From Mesostigma viride (Eukaryota; Streptophyta; Mesostigmatophyceae; Mesostigmatales; Mesostigmataceae): DNA of 64,000 bases. Below, piece by piece: positions 40,601 to 49,436 of this stretch. A program made the translations under genes and the position numbers. The stretch is from contig RPFO01000188.1 in NCBI GenBank assembly GCA_009746045.1, positions 2,071,874 through 2,135,873 on the forward strand. The letters are read 5' to 3'. Positions within the stretch are counted from its first letter, which is position 1. The number at the start of each line of letters is the position of its first letter. The notes below the pieces were generated by a model. That model searched no databases. It was not told the origin of the DNA and saw only the letters and a program-made list of their open reading frames with translations.

Positions 40601-42768
40601 GGAACCGCACGCGTCCCCTGTGAACAGATTGCGGTGGTGGGCAAGTTGTGGTGGGCAGGATGATTGCGGGCAGGTGGTGGGCAAAATAATTGTGAGCCGT
40701 GGTGGGCAGAACGTGGTGGGCAGCGGTGGGCAAAATGTGGGGAACATGGGGGTGGGGGGGTGGGGGGACGCGGTGGTACACGGTTTCCATTCCGTCAGAG
40801 ATGTGGTGGGCAGTGGTAGTGCTTAAGGGTGGTGGCGGTGGACAAGGTAAACAAACCACTTCAATCAGGCACACTAGCGGCGAGATCAGGAGTGCGGAGA
40901 TCAGGCGCAAGGGTTGGTTGACGATCAAAGGGGGGGGAGGGGGAGTGTTGTTAAGCATGGGCAAAGAGTGAGATATTCCCCCTTCCCATCATTACTATAA
41001 CTTCACAAGCTGTCCTACCGCTACAGTACCTGGCCACCCACCCACCCACCCACCCACCCACCCACCCACCCACCCACCCACCCACCCACCCACCCACCCA
41101 CCCACCCACCCACCCACCCACTCGCACGGTCCTACTATACTGTCCACCCAATGTTTCAGCCGCTGCCGAGCTTGCGGGCATCCTATAGTGACCACCTACC
41201 GTTACAGTAGCTGCCGAGCTCGCAGTCGTCGTTGGAGAGACACGAGGACTGCAGGCGGCGCACGGACCGCTCCAACCGCTCCAGGCGGGCGGTCATCTCA
41301 CGGAAGCGCTGCGCCATCTGGCGGATAAACTCGCTGTCACCGACCATGCCGCCAGTACCGCCGCTACCCGCCACCATGCCGCGGATCTCGTCGATCTGCC
41401 GGGAGGAGGGTGGGGCAGAAGAGATGAAAACGATTCAACAGAAGCAAGGGAAGGGAGGGGCTGTAATACGGATTTGATACCAGGATTGAATACAAGATTC
41501 AGCACCACAGTTGAAAGCCAGGATTCCATACGAGGCGGAACTGGGGGGTCCTTGACAAGAACTAAGGGTTAAGGCTTTTAACGAGTCCAAAGGGTTAAGA
41601 GTCTTGACAAGGACAAAGGGTGAAACCCCTTGATAAGGGTAAACGGTAAAATACGAGGGCGAATGTGGGGACTGTTCAGAAGGGGGCCCAACACTGAGGG
41701 GTGCCAGGGGGGAGGGTTGGGTACGAGGGCGTCGGAAAGGGGAGAATGTCTGCAATAGATGAAATCAATCCATCACGTTCGCGCTCGCAATGAAAGTTAG
41801 GGGTTGCAAAGCCGTAGGCTTGATGTTGGGCAAACACACCGCAAGGGGGCACCCACAGATGGATAAGGGCACGTGGGAACAGTCAACGCAAGCATTCATC
41901 AATTTCCGATATATTGACATGGCGCTGTTTCACTGTCCATGCCATGGAACGCGGCACCTGCGGCCGGACCCAGGCAAACACCTGGGCATGAGGTGTGAGA
42001 AGAGATATCACACATTGGGTGGCGGTCATTTGAGTTTGAAATAGACATCTCTTTTAGCTCGCATACCATACAGCAAAATAGGCACATGAAAGGCCCTTGC
42101 ATCGGTTTGTACAGCTAGTCACCAGCTAACATCAAGGCGGAAAACAAACAAAGAGCACTGGGCTATGACTGAGCTTTTAATCAGCTCACTTAAACATGGG
42201 TACGGGCGGTACCTGGCGCTGAAAAATTCCGAAGTCCTCACGCATGAAGGCGTGGGCATCATGGCTCAACGGCCCACCGTGCGTGCTGGCCATCCATTCG
42301 AACGCCTGCTGTACTCGGCTAGCAAGGTCAGTTTCCATGGCTTGGATGTCCTGGAATTTGATCGTGGCCCACGTGTCGACAGACAAGCAGCAGCACGAGT
42401 AGAGAGCGAAATAAGAACGTAGCAGAAACGTAGAAAAGCTTTGGGCATTGAAGAGAGCGCAGATATGTATAACTTTTTCCCAACGTCTCCGGCCAAAAAC
42501 ATGCCGGCTAAGAATAAACATTCTATCTATTCCACACCTTGACTTCGCTACCCAGACTCTGGCCGGGCTGGCCCTGCAATCCCTGCACAGCGGTAGAAAG
42601 TGCGCTGAGCTTTGCTTCATGGGCTTGAATTGTCATCAGCAACTTGGTCAGCTCAGGATTGGTGGAACCCATATCCTGCAAAAGCCGCCGGGACCATCCG
42701 TTGGCGCTAACCTGGCCAGCAAGCAGCGCCAAGACGAAGATGGACAATAATCCCGCCTTGCCTGCCAT
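25187..42768 (-). CDS. Secreted giant multi-Kazal protein, 22 exons, 2,069 aa
   Basis: Exons (minus): 42768-42538, 42350-42213, 41395-41200, 40617-40367, 39286-39051, 38272-38213, 37936-37619, 37182-36994, 35996-35807, 35137-34718, 34237-34034, 33659-33487, 32896-32794, 32531-32307, 31985-31831, 31038-30670, 30060-29874, 29537-28699, 28362-28162, 27687-27253, 26722-26093, 25646-25187. All introns are GT-AG and every junction keeps phase; total 6,210 bp. The start ATG sits in GCCATGG and opens a signal peptide ([20 protein letters not shown]). Exons 2-3 form a coiled coil. From exon 4 there are 22 Kazal-like modules (C-x-C-[DNSE]-G-x-x-[YV]...C...GxC) alternating with a module CxxC..N.DC...[FY]C....C..G.C.....C. 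It ends at the last Kazal cysteine with no membrane or GPI segment. The family inhibits serine proteases; the targets, or a purely structural extracellular-matrix role, are unknown. Confidence 0.88.
26093..26722 (-). CDS. Kazal gene exon 21 (Kazal 18, 19, 20)
   Basis: [60 protein letters not shown]; three modules in one uninterrupted 630-bp exon, phase 2 at both ends. Confidence 0.88.
27253..27687 (-). CDS. Kazal gene exon 20 (Kazal 16 end, 17)
   Basis: [16 protein letters not shown], a Pro run, then [20 protein letters not shown] and [19 protein letters not shown]; phase 2 at both ends. Confidence 0.87.
28162..28362 (-). CDS. Kazal gene exon 19 (Kazal 15 end, 16 start)
   Basis: [26 protein letters not shown], then [12 protein letters not shown]; phase 2 at both ends, so a symmetrical exon. 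Confidence 0.86.
28699..29537 (-). CDS. Kazal gene exon 18 (Kazal 13, 14, start of 15)
   Basis: The largest exon (839 bp). [52 protein letters not shown]. Between the first two lies a low-Cys insert with repeated PNGT; the exon has seven N-x-S/T sequons, so it is probably heavily glycosylated. Confidence 0.88.
29874..30060 (-). CDS. Kazal gene exon 17 (Kazal 12)
   Basis: [20 protein letters not shown], then [19 protein letters not shown]; donor GTAAGG, phase 0. Confidence 0.87.
30490..30660 (-). pseudogene. queD: queD/PTPS-like fragment inside Kazal intron 16
   Basis: The minus strand encodes [40 protein letters not shown] and VADF. This matches the zinc-site and core of 6-carboxy-tetrahydropterin synthase (QueD) and 6-pyruvoyl-tetrahydropterin synthase: His of SGH, the LHGH pair, a Cys four residues before it, and the GMV.DF strand. 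About 55 of the usual 120-plus residues are present; a stop in an A/T run follows DFDVF, and a +1 reading would give Lys-Lys as in the family. It is AT-rich and A/T-ending in codon use, unlike the GC-rich exons beside it. Inferred: a fragment of bacterial or organelle-endosymbiont DNA, not a working enzyme. Confidence 0.72.
30670..31038 (-). CDS. Kazal gene exon 16 (Kazal 10 end, Kazal 11)
   Basis: [36 protein letters not shown] and two Cys modules; donor GTACTA directly abuts the queD-like fragment. Confidence 0.86.
31078..31232. repeat. AT-rich repeats (taaataataata / gtgatggtcaag) in Kazal intron 15
   Basis: Irregular tandem copies of aataata blocks with about four gtgatggtcaagtaa phrases. 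Confidence 0.75.
31831..31985 (-). CDS. Kazal gene exon 15 (start of Kazal 10)
   Basis: [20 protein letters not shown], then [12 protein letters not shown], split in phase 2 before the Kazal Cys; donor GTGAGT. Confidence 0.85.
32081..32115 (-). repeat. Echo of exon 15 in intron 14
   Basis: Repeats about 30 bp of exon 15's 5' end with its acceptor (plus strand gttggcctccaggcagaact...) about 125 bp upstream of the real copy at 31957-31988. Confidence 0.7.
32307..32531 (-). CDS. Kazal gene exon 14 (Kazal 9)
   Basis: [20 protein letters not shown], closing GLC, then CLTQGDCE; donor GTGAGG, phase 0. Confidence 0.86.
32675..32715 (-). repeat. Echo of exon 13 in intron 13
   Basis: Repeats the 3' end of exon 13 (plus strand cttgctgcagtagcggctga...) about 115 bp downstream of it; lacks a GT donor, so it should not be spliced as an exon end. 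Confidence 0.7.
32794..32896 (-). CDS. Kazal gene exon 13 (inter-Kazal module)
   Basis: [20 protein letters not shown] followed by VLSRYCSK; a partial echo of this exon lies in the next intron. Confidence 0.82.
33487..33659 (-). CDS. Kazal gene exon 12 (Kazal 8)
   Basis: [15 protein letters not shown], then [20 protein letters not shown], a shorter Kazal type with V in place of Y; donor GTAAGT. Confidence 0.88.
34034..34237 (-). CDS. Kazal gene exon 11 (Kazal 7)
   Basis: [20 protein letters not shown] with a pre-Kazal sequence carrying NSS sequon; donor GTGGGT, phase 0. Confidence 0.88.
34718..35137 (-). CDS. Kazal gene exon 10 (Kazal 5 and 6)
   Basis: [20 protein letters not shown] and [20 protein letters not shown] with intervening modules; donor GTATGC. 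Confidence 0.88.
35807..35996 (-). CDS. Kazal gene exon 9 (end of Kazal 4)
   Basis: [20 protein letters not shown], then [13 protein letters not shown] and CGAPGQC; donor GTGGGT, phase 0. Confidence 0.85.
36166..36562. mobile_element. MITE in Kazal intron 8
   Basis: About 400 bp with inverted ends: ttcgcgactgtcctggagat at the left and the reverse complement of atctccaggagtgtcacgaa at the right, both followed inward by a gcgccca/cgccca-like sequence and CCCGG. The right end carries a second direct copy (36465-36495). The core is G/C homopolymers. It interrupts a 38-bp repeat array. No ORF of note. Confidence 0.6.
36563..36800. repeat. 38-bp tandem repeat in Kazal intron 8
   Basis: About five to six units of taggacaggcagccatagga plus cgggcagtagaagagtrt; related looser copies at 36055-36165 lie on the other side of the MITE. 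Confidence 0.85.
36994..37182 (-). CDS. Kazal gene exon 8 (end of Kazal 3, start of Kazal 4)
   Basis: [20 protein letters not shown], then [11 protein letters not shown], split in phase 2 immediately before the next Kazal Cys. Confidence 0.85.
37619..37936 (-). CDS. Kazal gene exon 7 (Kazal 3)
   Basis: Extended Cys-rich stretch ([21 protein letters not shown]), then [20 protein letters not shown]. The donor used is GTGTGT after GGCAG, because only it continues in frame into exon 8. Confidence 0.85.
38213..38272 (-). CDS. Kazal gene exon 6 (60-bp mini-exon)
   Basis: [19 protein letters not shown] in the only frame that links exons 5 and 7. It adds two Cys to the inter-Kazal module; donor GTACGA. 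Confidence 0.7.
38489..38812. repeat. CTGCAACC array followed by CAAC and CCCG arrays, intron 5
   Basis: About 21 units of the 8-mer CTGCAACC (38489-38665), then (CCAA)n to about 38692, then (CCCG)n to about 38812. Confidence 0.92.
39051..39286 (-). CDS. Kazal gene exon 5 (Kazal 2)
   Basis: [20 protein letters not shown], then [15 protein letters not shown]. Donor GTGAGC, phase 2. Confidence 0.88.
39493..40118. repeat. 27-bp minisatellite, about 23 units, Kazal intron 4
   Basis: Unit: gtgcgttccttcctatggga followed by caaactt, with T/C at the second base of gtgcg and a/c/c at ctatggg. All frames on the plus strand and some on the minus stay open; the apparent 426- and 254-codon proteins are artefacts of period 27. 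Confidence 0.95.
40367..40617 (-). CDS. Kazal gene exon 4 (Kazal 1)
   Basis: Contains [20 protein letters not shown] and the closing GPC, then the first full inter-Kazal module. Donor GTGAGC, phase 0. Confidence 0.88.
41035..41120. repeat. (CCCA)n microsatellite in Kazal intron 3
   Basis: About 21 pure CCCA units. Confidence 0.95.
41200..41395 (-). CDS. Kazal gene exon 3 (coiled coil)
   Basis: Gly-rich start, then a heptad-like stretch [20 protein letters not shown] and the first Cys residues ([14 protein letters not shown]). Donor GTAGGT, phase 1. Confidence 0.85.
42213..42350 (-). CDS. Kazal gene exon 2
   Basis: 46 codons ([20 protein letters not shown]...), helical; acceptor CAG at 42351-42353, donor GTACCG. 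Phase 0 both sides. Confidence 0.8.
42538..42768 (-). CDS. Kazal gene exon 1 (signal peptide)
   Basis: 77 codons, phase 0 end at GTGTGG. Hydrophobic core [12 protein letters not shown], then NGWSRRLL and a helical Leu/Gln-rich stretch. An upstream in-frame ATG at 42936 would put a charged leader before the signal peptide, so I chose 42768. Confidence 0.85.
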
Positions 42769-43389
42769 GGCAAGGTTATTTTTACAGAACCCTTCTCTTA
42801 TTTTGTTGTATTTCGCAGCAGACTCCCTTCGGAAAATCTTGTTGTCTCTTCCTTGCTCGGATGAAGTATGAAGTCGCGAGATCGCCTGGCCTTTTTCGCT
42901 GTTTTTGTCTCGCTCGGCACTTTTCGCCATATCCAACAGTTATTCGCGATATCTCTGAGGAAGATTCGTCAACGCTGGAATCTTGTTTACACGTGTGAGA
43001 TGTTTATTGTTAGATAGTCGTTCGTACCATACGCTCACCACGTGTTGACGTACGAAGGCTTACATCATCGGTTAGTTTCAGTTGCAGTCCGACGACAGTA
43101 GGTCCGACGTCAGTCCAGTTTCTAGTCGTCAGTTAGTCGGATCCCACAAGTAGTAGTAGTTGTTGTTGTTGTTGTGTCCCACGCCGCACATGGGCAGCAG
43201 AGAATCTATAGTGGCCCACAAGTAGTAGTAACCACGTTATGATAGTTTCTGCTGAGAGCAGGTATTCAAGATTCTTTTCGGTTCTCAACGCTAGGGTTGG
43301 TCAAATACACTATGTAAGTATGTATATGTAGCTCTGCTTCTGTGGTTTTGCGCTCACCCTCGCGTCGTTCACTGGCTCCGGGGCGCTCT
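42769..43389. other. Upstream region of Kazal gene; no promoter element identified
   Basis: Should hold the Kazal 5' UTR and promoter on the minus strand. A ttgttgttgtgtcccacgcc... segment at 43158-43212 recurs at 48335-48392, so part of it is a dispersed repeat. Confidence 0.5.
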
Positions 43390-44815
43390 TCCGTCTCAGG
43401 TCCGGCTGGCCGCCGAGGGCCACGACGAACGCATCCAGTCGGCCTTGGCGCAGCTGGTCCCGGGCCCCGACCTCCCGCCACATGCTATTCGCATTGCCTC
43501 CCTGCCTGCACGGATGGGTGGCTGCGGTCTGACTCGTGCCGCCCGGCTGGCCCCAGCAGCCTTTTTGGGCTCCGTCGCTCAGTCGTGGGCGGAAAGCTGC
43601 CGGCTCCTGCCCCTTTTGGCAACGGCAGCGCCTGACCTCCTGGACCCCAGCAGCCCTTTGCCCTTCGTCACCGCCATCCAGGAGGCCTATGCTGAGATCC
43701 AGCAGGCCTGTTCTCCCGTCCGTGCCGCTCAGGCGGTACAGCGCCACCTCCCTCGCGGCACTCCCTCGGTCGCCTCCGTTCAATCTCCCGCCGCATTCCC
43801 TGCTCGCGTCATCGATAAACACCAGAAAACCTACGCGGGTATTCTGCACACGGCTGATTGGATTGCTCTTTTCGCGGACCTCAACGCCCAGGGACGTGCG
43901 TGGCTGTTCTCGCTTTCCTTGCGGAGTGTGGGCTCGGCGTACCTTCGTGCTCTTCCCATGGCCCCCCCATTCGCCTTGGCTCCCAGCCACTACTCGGTGG
44001 CGCTCCGGCACCAGCTATTTGCCCCGCAGCCTCTTGTTCCGGCCGGGCGGCCTTGTGGTAGCTGTGGGCAGCCGCTGGATCCCACGGGGACTCACTACCT
44101 TGCCTGCATGGGGGGCCAACAGAATCAGAATTGGTATTTGTATTTGCACACTGTCCTCCTGACGGTGGTGCTCGCCATGATTCGGTCGGTTTTCCCCCAC
44201 GCGAACATCCGGTCCGAGGATGCGGATGGCGCTGCCTTCTATTCCCCCAACCACCGGCCTGACATCGTGGTGCTGGACTTTGAGGGGGGTGGCCGGCATC
44301 TGCTTATTGACGTTTCGGTGGCGCGGCCCTTGGCTCTTAGCCACGTGGCTGGGGCCTCCCTCACGGCAGGTTACACGGCGGACCGGGCGGAGCGGGCCAA
44401 GCTCCTGGCCTACGGCGACGTCGGGCACCATCGTGTGGTGCCCTTTGTCCTGGAGGAGTTTGGGGCCATGGGGCCCCTGACCTCCGCCTTCTTCAAGGAG
44501 TGTTGCCGGCTCCGGGAGGACCGGCTGGACCTGGAGGGCCAGCGGGCCCCATGGTCGGCGCGGACCTGGACGTCATATTGGCGTCAGCGCTTGTCGGTGG
44601 CGCTGACTCGGGCCATGGCGGACATCATGCTCCGCCGTACGCGGGCTGATTTTGCGGTGCAGCAGGGCTATTAGGTTCCTCCCGTTAGGCGTTTCCATTG
44701 GTCTTATCGTACTTCGTAGTATAGAGCTTTGACATGGCTCTGTATATAGGTTTATAGCTGGGCGTTTGCTTTGGTTTGAGTGATTTCACTCTGCTGTAAG
44801 TAATTATATTTTTAA
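43390..44815 (+). mobile_element. LINE-A, 5'-truncated copy 2
   Basis: Longer copy of the element at 16567-17386; near-identical over the shared 820 bp. It begins within ORF2, downstream of the reverse transcriptase, and ends with the TGTAA-containing tail near 44815. Confidence 0.8.
43445..44674 (+). pseudogene. LINE-A ORF2, C-terminal 410 codons
   Basis: Open frame (open back to about 43390) encoding the region beyond RT: ASLPARMGGCGLTRAARLAP and GRAWLFSLSLRSVGSAYLRA, then the zinc site CGSCGQPLDPTGTHYLAC, and RPDIVVLD ... LLIDVSVARP, a PD...D motif like restriction-type LINE endonucleases, before a basic C-terminus. An MGGCGLR-like phrase and a helical module with THY...C are common in the thumb/linker of plant and algal LINEs. 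No YxDD motif remains, so it is a truncated copy. The minus-strand ORF at 43310-44011 is a shadow. Confidence 0.72.
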
Positions 44816-45264
44816 TGTATATGTAGCTGGCTGTCGGCGACACTCCCGGAGCTAGTGTATACACTGACAGGGGGCCGGGGGGTGGAGACCCCCCCACCCA
44901 CCCCACCCCCAAAACTGGGGGGGCGGGGGGTAAGGGGTCGGACCCCACCCCCACCCCCCCAGAAAATTGGGGGGGGGGGGGGGGGGGGGGTTAGGGGGTT
45001 TTGGATGCAGACCCACCCCCCCCCCTGAAAAAGGGAGGGGGGGGGGGGTTCGCCAGCCAAATTCTTTATTTTGGCTAAGGGAGCTGGTCCAAGAACACAT
45101 CCGTCGCACCCATTCTCCTAGCCCTGGCTATGTGATAGGCTGCATGAGCACAGCGTGACTCCAAATTCAGCCATTTGTGGCATTGGAATTAACTTGGTTA
45201 TACAATACCTACTTATTAGCAATCACACCGTGTTATTACCCGTTGTTTATTACCGTGTTGTTAA
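44816..45264. other. G/C-homopolymer block, no gene
   Basis: 44870-45055 is built of runs of G or C (one G run longer than 20), with imperfect repeats of gtgtatacactgacaggggg-like and tttgg phrases; composition is like the MITE core in Kazal intron 8. G-quadruplex-prone. Confidence 0.6.
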
Positions 45265-46968
45265 CCCGTGTTTATATCGCGTTGCAAGCTTTTTTTAGAA
45301 CGCGTATAGCACCTAAGGAAATTTTTTTTCATGGTCATGTATATACTTTCCTGAAAGCCCATAAATCAAAGGATTTTTTGACCTACTCAGACCTACAAAA
45401 TGCTAATTCATTAGAGAGATACACTGGTTTGAATACAGGGGGGTCTGACCATGACCGCGATTTCTTGACCCTAGGTCACAAGTCATGTGCTTATTCACAA
45501 ATGGTTCATGAAAAAAATCTGGCTTCTTGCACGAGCTATGGGCAACATATGCAGGCTCTGTGAAACAAAACTCAGGCCCATTGGGCCACTGGAGCTATTT
45601 TTCATTAGCATCACAATTACAACGCAGTACAACGCAGTGGGAAAAATGAGAGCCCTTCACAACATATGCAACGACACGAGCCCCATAAACGGGGCCATAG
45701 TGAGCTTGGAGGGTCAAAACGTTGAAAATAGGTGTTGTATAAGTTATACAGCATCAAACATGCATCAAACATCGTGACTGGATGACCTAATATGACTGAA
45801 TCATGCAGCCATAGCCAAAGCATCATCCACTCTCACAACGTGTAGAGCACATGCCTCGTGGGAACGGAGGTGCTGGGTTTTCATTCCATAACGCGTGCAA
45901 TACTGAAAGAAAGAGGCACGTGTAATGCAAGGCTTGGATAGGTTGAGTGATCCATGAGCTTACATGCAGGCAAAGATGACGCTGGAATGCATGCTAGCAA
46001 ATGGTGGCAAGATGCTAACAACACATGATTATACACCATGATTATGGGCACCTAGCTGATCTTCCTGCACAATCAACGCAGTATAAACCATCAACATCCA
46101 ATCCTCACGATATATGCACGGCTTGACGACGTATACAGCACCTAAATACTGCACAACTGCAACCTGCTATGGCTGACATGCAAGCAACGTCGAGTAGGAT
46201 GGCGGTCTTAGAGAGGCTGGGCAGAGGTCGGTAGAAATAAGTGGGAAACTGGCAGAAACTAGGTAGATACACGATATACTTACGCCTGCAAGCACTATTG
46301 AGCCGGTGGCAGAGGCCATTTCCAGGAGAATACAGCATACCGTAGCAATAGCCACGGTCACGCCTTACGCTATTTGCAGGCACCATCATGCCCGGAGCTA
46401 CCCAATAAAAGTCTGCACAAATCTCGGTTTAGCCAAGAGTCCGGGCGTTCGGAATGAATAGTCGAAACACCATGGAAATACCAAGCATGGTGCCGCAGCA
46501 GACCCGAGTCTTGACGTAATAACATGTATGCTGGTTTCCAGGGTTTCCGCATGAAAGTTGGGTGAGAAACTGGAAAAAACTACGTTTCCTTTGCCCCAGT
46601 ACCTCAACAAACTCGTAGAAACCTAATTATCAACCTTTGAAGGCAACATCATGGTCGTGCCACCCAACAGCCACTGAAATTCGCGCGAAAACTGGCGAGA
46701 TCTACCTGCCGCCATCGCCGTCGTCTTCACCTTCGTCCCGCAAAAATGCCTGATTTCAGTGGTCCATATTTGTTTGCAGCCGTCACAAAAAAAATACCAA
46801 AAATACCAGGATTTTTTCTTGAACTCTATGAGATGTTTCTGACCTATGATGAAAGTTTCAGACAAAAAATCTCATGTTTAATAGGTTTGCCACGTGTCAG
46901 ATTACAACGTGATACATCGCGTTCTAACCCTACTACTACGCGATGTATCGCGTTGTAAAAAACACGGG
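45265..46968 (-). mobile_element. TTAA-1 DNA transposon copy 2
   Basis: Inverted relative of 19269-21005, flanked by TTAA at 45261-45264 and 46969-46972. The right flank is a (TTAA)n LINE tail. Same CCCGTGT ends and AACGCGAT palindromes; the frame corresponding to 19625-19852 is partly conserved (46610-46398) but shows no known motif. Confidence 0.75.
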
Positions 46969-47040
46969 TTAATTAATTAATTAATTAATTAAAACTAATT
47001 CTCGTGCTCCCTTTGGTAGCCAATCACATTAGACAACTCA
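46969..47040 (-). repeat. LINE-C-type 3' tail, inverted
   Basis: Reverse complement reads gggagcacgagaattag then (TTAA)n, the end of a LINE-C tail. It served as the landing site of TTAA-1 copy 2. Confidence 0.65.
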
Positions 47041-47340
47041 TACCTTTACATACATGATCATGTTGGACCCGGCCGCGCGACTAATTAACGACTAATTAAC
47101 TCATAAGATTAATTAACTTTTGATGATCATGCTGCCTTTTAAAATTAAAAATTAAATTAAACTTTACTCAGTTGGGAGATTATAAAAATTAAACTAAAAG
47201 AGACAATCATTGGTAGACATAAGTGCATGGTCCGGAGTCTCCCGATTTCTGGCCTGCGCTGGTTGTCTCCTTGATAAGGTGACACTACATTTATGCCCTT
47301 GTCTGTTTGATGATATATATACCCCGCCCTGCCCCGGATC

Positions 47341-47625
47341 GTCAAGCGTGACCTCTTCAAGGTCGTCATTCTGACGATCCTGACCTACGGCGCCGAGACG
47401 TGGACACTGACGCAGGAGCTGGAGCAACGACTCGACGGCGCCGTCACCAAGATGCTGCGCAAGGCCCTTGACATCCCCTTAGGTTTGCACATTAGCAATG
47501 CGGATTTGTACGCTGATTTTCCATATGTTTCCCACATTAATTCTTAGTAGGCACTGTCAGGCGCCTGGGCCTAGCCGGGCACCTGGCCCGCACAGATCAG
47601 GTAGATACATCAGATAGACTAGCTG
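47341..47625 (+). pseudogene. LINE-C ORF2 fragment
   Basis: Encodes VVILTILTYGAETWTLTQEL and EQRLDGAVTKMLRKALDIPL, then ISNADLY; the same region as 18170-18290 but with the preceding YGAE.W. motif. After a stop, LGLAGHLARTDQVDTSD continues in another frame. Confidence 0.75.
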
Positions 47626-47629
47626 GCAC

Positions 47630-48300
47630 CAAGCCAGCGCTTCGTTTAGACTTTTTTCCACAGCCGGCACCGCGCCGGCAACAATTTTCCTTGGCCGGTA
47701 GCCGGCGAATGCCGGCCAATAGCCGGCGTAGGCCGGCCACGAGCTGGCCAAGTACCTGGCTCTGTGGACAGAGGAGTGTGGAGGCACTGATGGAACGCGG
47801 GAATGCTGGTTGATAAAATTAACTTGATTCGATGCTGGTTGAGAAACTTGTTTGAAAACTACACCCCTCACATTGTTTGTTTTACTAAATAATTCTGAGG
47901 CGCGGCGTCGACCACCTGCAACGATAAATAGAACAAAAGATTCTTTTAATTTTTTTTAAAATAATTATTCCTGAGCGTACTCCCCTGTCTTTTTTCATAG
48001 CTACCAAACAAACAAAGAAAGTGTAAATAAATATTCTTTGACTGCCCAACTGAAGCGCTTCTTTTGCGGTAAAAAACAAAGAATCTCTGGCTGAAAAATT
48101 TGCTCAGTTTTACTAGCCGTCAAAAGAGCAGTGCAGCCTAGTGCAGCCGGCTGGGTAGCCTGGGTTATAAAACAAACAAAGAATTATTAAATTTCGCAGC
48201 TAGTTCAACGGTTGTTTGGTAACCAAACAAACAAACTAATCACTAATTAATTGGACGGGCACATTAGCACTTGCAACCAATAAAACGCTTTTTTCTAATT
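47630..48300. other. No gene; GCCGGC-rich inverted repeats, then AT-rich tract
   Basis: 47655-47765 has at least nine GCCGGC/GGCCGG words forming overlapping hairpins. 47870-48290 is AT-rich with repeated aaacaaacaaag phrases. Confidence 0.6.
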
Positions 48301-48419
48301 CCAAAATGCTAGGGGTGCCGGCGCTGCGGTGTAGTTGTTGTTGTTCTTGTTGTGTCCCACGCCGCACATGGGCAGCAGAGAATCTACAGAGGCCGAGGGC
48401 CGGATACCGTATATTAGGC

Positions 48420-48990
48420 TGCGGTGTAAGTTGTGTACCTTACAGCATGAGGTGGGCCCCGCCGCGCCGGCACCTAGGAGAGCCAGCCGTCTGGCCGGAT
48501 CCGCGCCGGGTACTTTTCTCCACAGCCGGATCCGTCCGGATCCGGCAGCCGGATCCGACGGATCCGGCTGTAAACGAAGCGCTGCACCAAGCCCGCCCAG
48601 CCTGGGCGATATGTCCTCACCTGGCGTGCCCCCGGCCGCGCGCGGCAGGGCCGCCACCCGTGGACTTTTCGTGATAGACTCGGCATGGACATGTGCTACA
48701 CAAGACGTGACGGGCTCACCCCCGGGCAGCCTCCTGGTTTGTCTGTAATATGGAGGCAGATGGTGCGCAAGGATAGATGGCAAGTAGTGATGAAGGAGAC
48801 CACCCCCAAGCCTGTGGGGGCTCCGCGTGTGACCAAGTATGGCATTCACAGCGATTCGGGCCGCGGTGCCCACATCCCTGTAACTAGGACCTAGATAGCT
48901 TATATCATCCATTCCATCCCATGTTCCCCTCCCACTGAGGACTTATGCTCACGTGACGCAGTCACGTGTCTATTAATTAATTAATTAATA
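48420..48990 (+). pseudogene. LINE-C 3' fragment with type-B hairpin tail
   Basis: Codons from 48685 encode LSVIWRQMVRKDRWQVVMKE (compare LSVIWKKMMDKAKWAQVIED at 18511) and end at TAG. The 3' UTR holds the perfect hairpin CACGTGAC-GCA-GTCACGTG (48950-48968), then (TTAA)n. A GGATCC-rich repeat lies at 48490-48570. Confidence 0.75.
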
Positions 48991-49314
48991 CCCTGATTCA
49001 GGGATGTGTTTACATCAAGGAGATAATTAAGTGTTTAGATGACCTTCCTACAAGTGTGTTCTTAGTTTATAAATTAATGGCAGTAACACCGTTGGCGCGC
49101 CACCGTGCTACCAGGCTACCATTACTCACCAGTTTTTTGGCCTGCACTGCTTGTGTCCTTGATAGTAATAAGCTGAGTTCAAATAAAGTTAGACCAGAAA
49201 TTTTTTATTACCGTGGAAGAGAACTGGCAGCAGGCCAAGGGTATAGGGCGTGACACATGCACAGTTATGAAAAAGCCTCAGCACCATCCACTATGCTCAA
49301 ATTGTCATGCGCTT

Positions 49315-49425
49315 CTTGCGCCTTTTCGTGATAGACTCGGGACTTTTCGTGGACTTTTCGTGATAGACTCGGCATGGACATGTGCTACACTAGACGTGAC
49401 GGGCTCACACCCGGGCAGCAGTGCT
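49315..49425 (+). pseudogene. Short LINE-C fragment
   Basis: cttttcgtgatagactcggc... repeated twice matches 48662-48725; part of the same ORF2 region. Confidence 0.6.
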
Positions 49426-49436
49426 TTTGCTAACGG

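Noticed and set aside
42538-42936. Kazal protein starting at the upstream ATG (42936)
   Set aside because: It would bury the signal peptide behind about 55 charged residues; the ATG at 42768 has a good GCCATGG context and starts the signal peptide exactly.
43310-44011. 233-codon minus-strand ORF
   Set aside because: Shadow of LINE-A ORF2, whose plus frame shows homology to copy 1 and a zinc motif.
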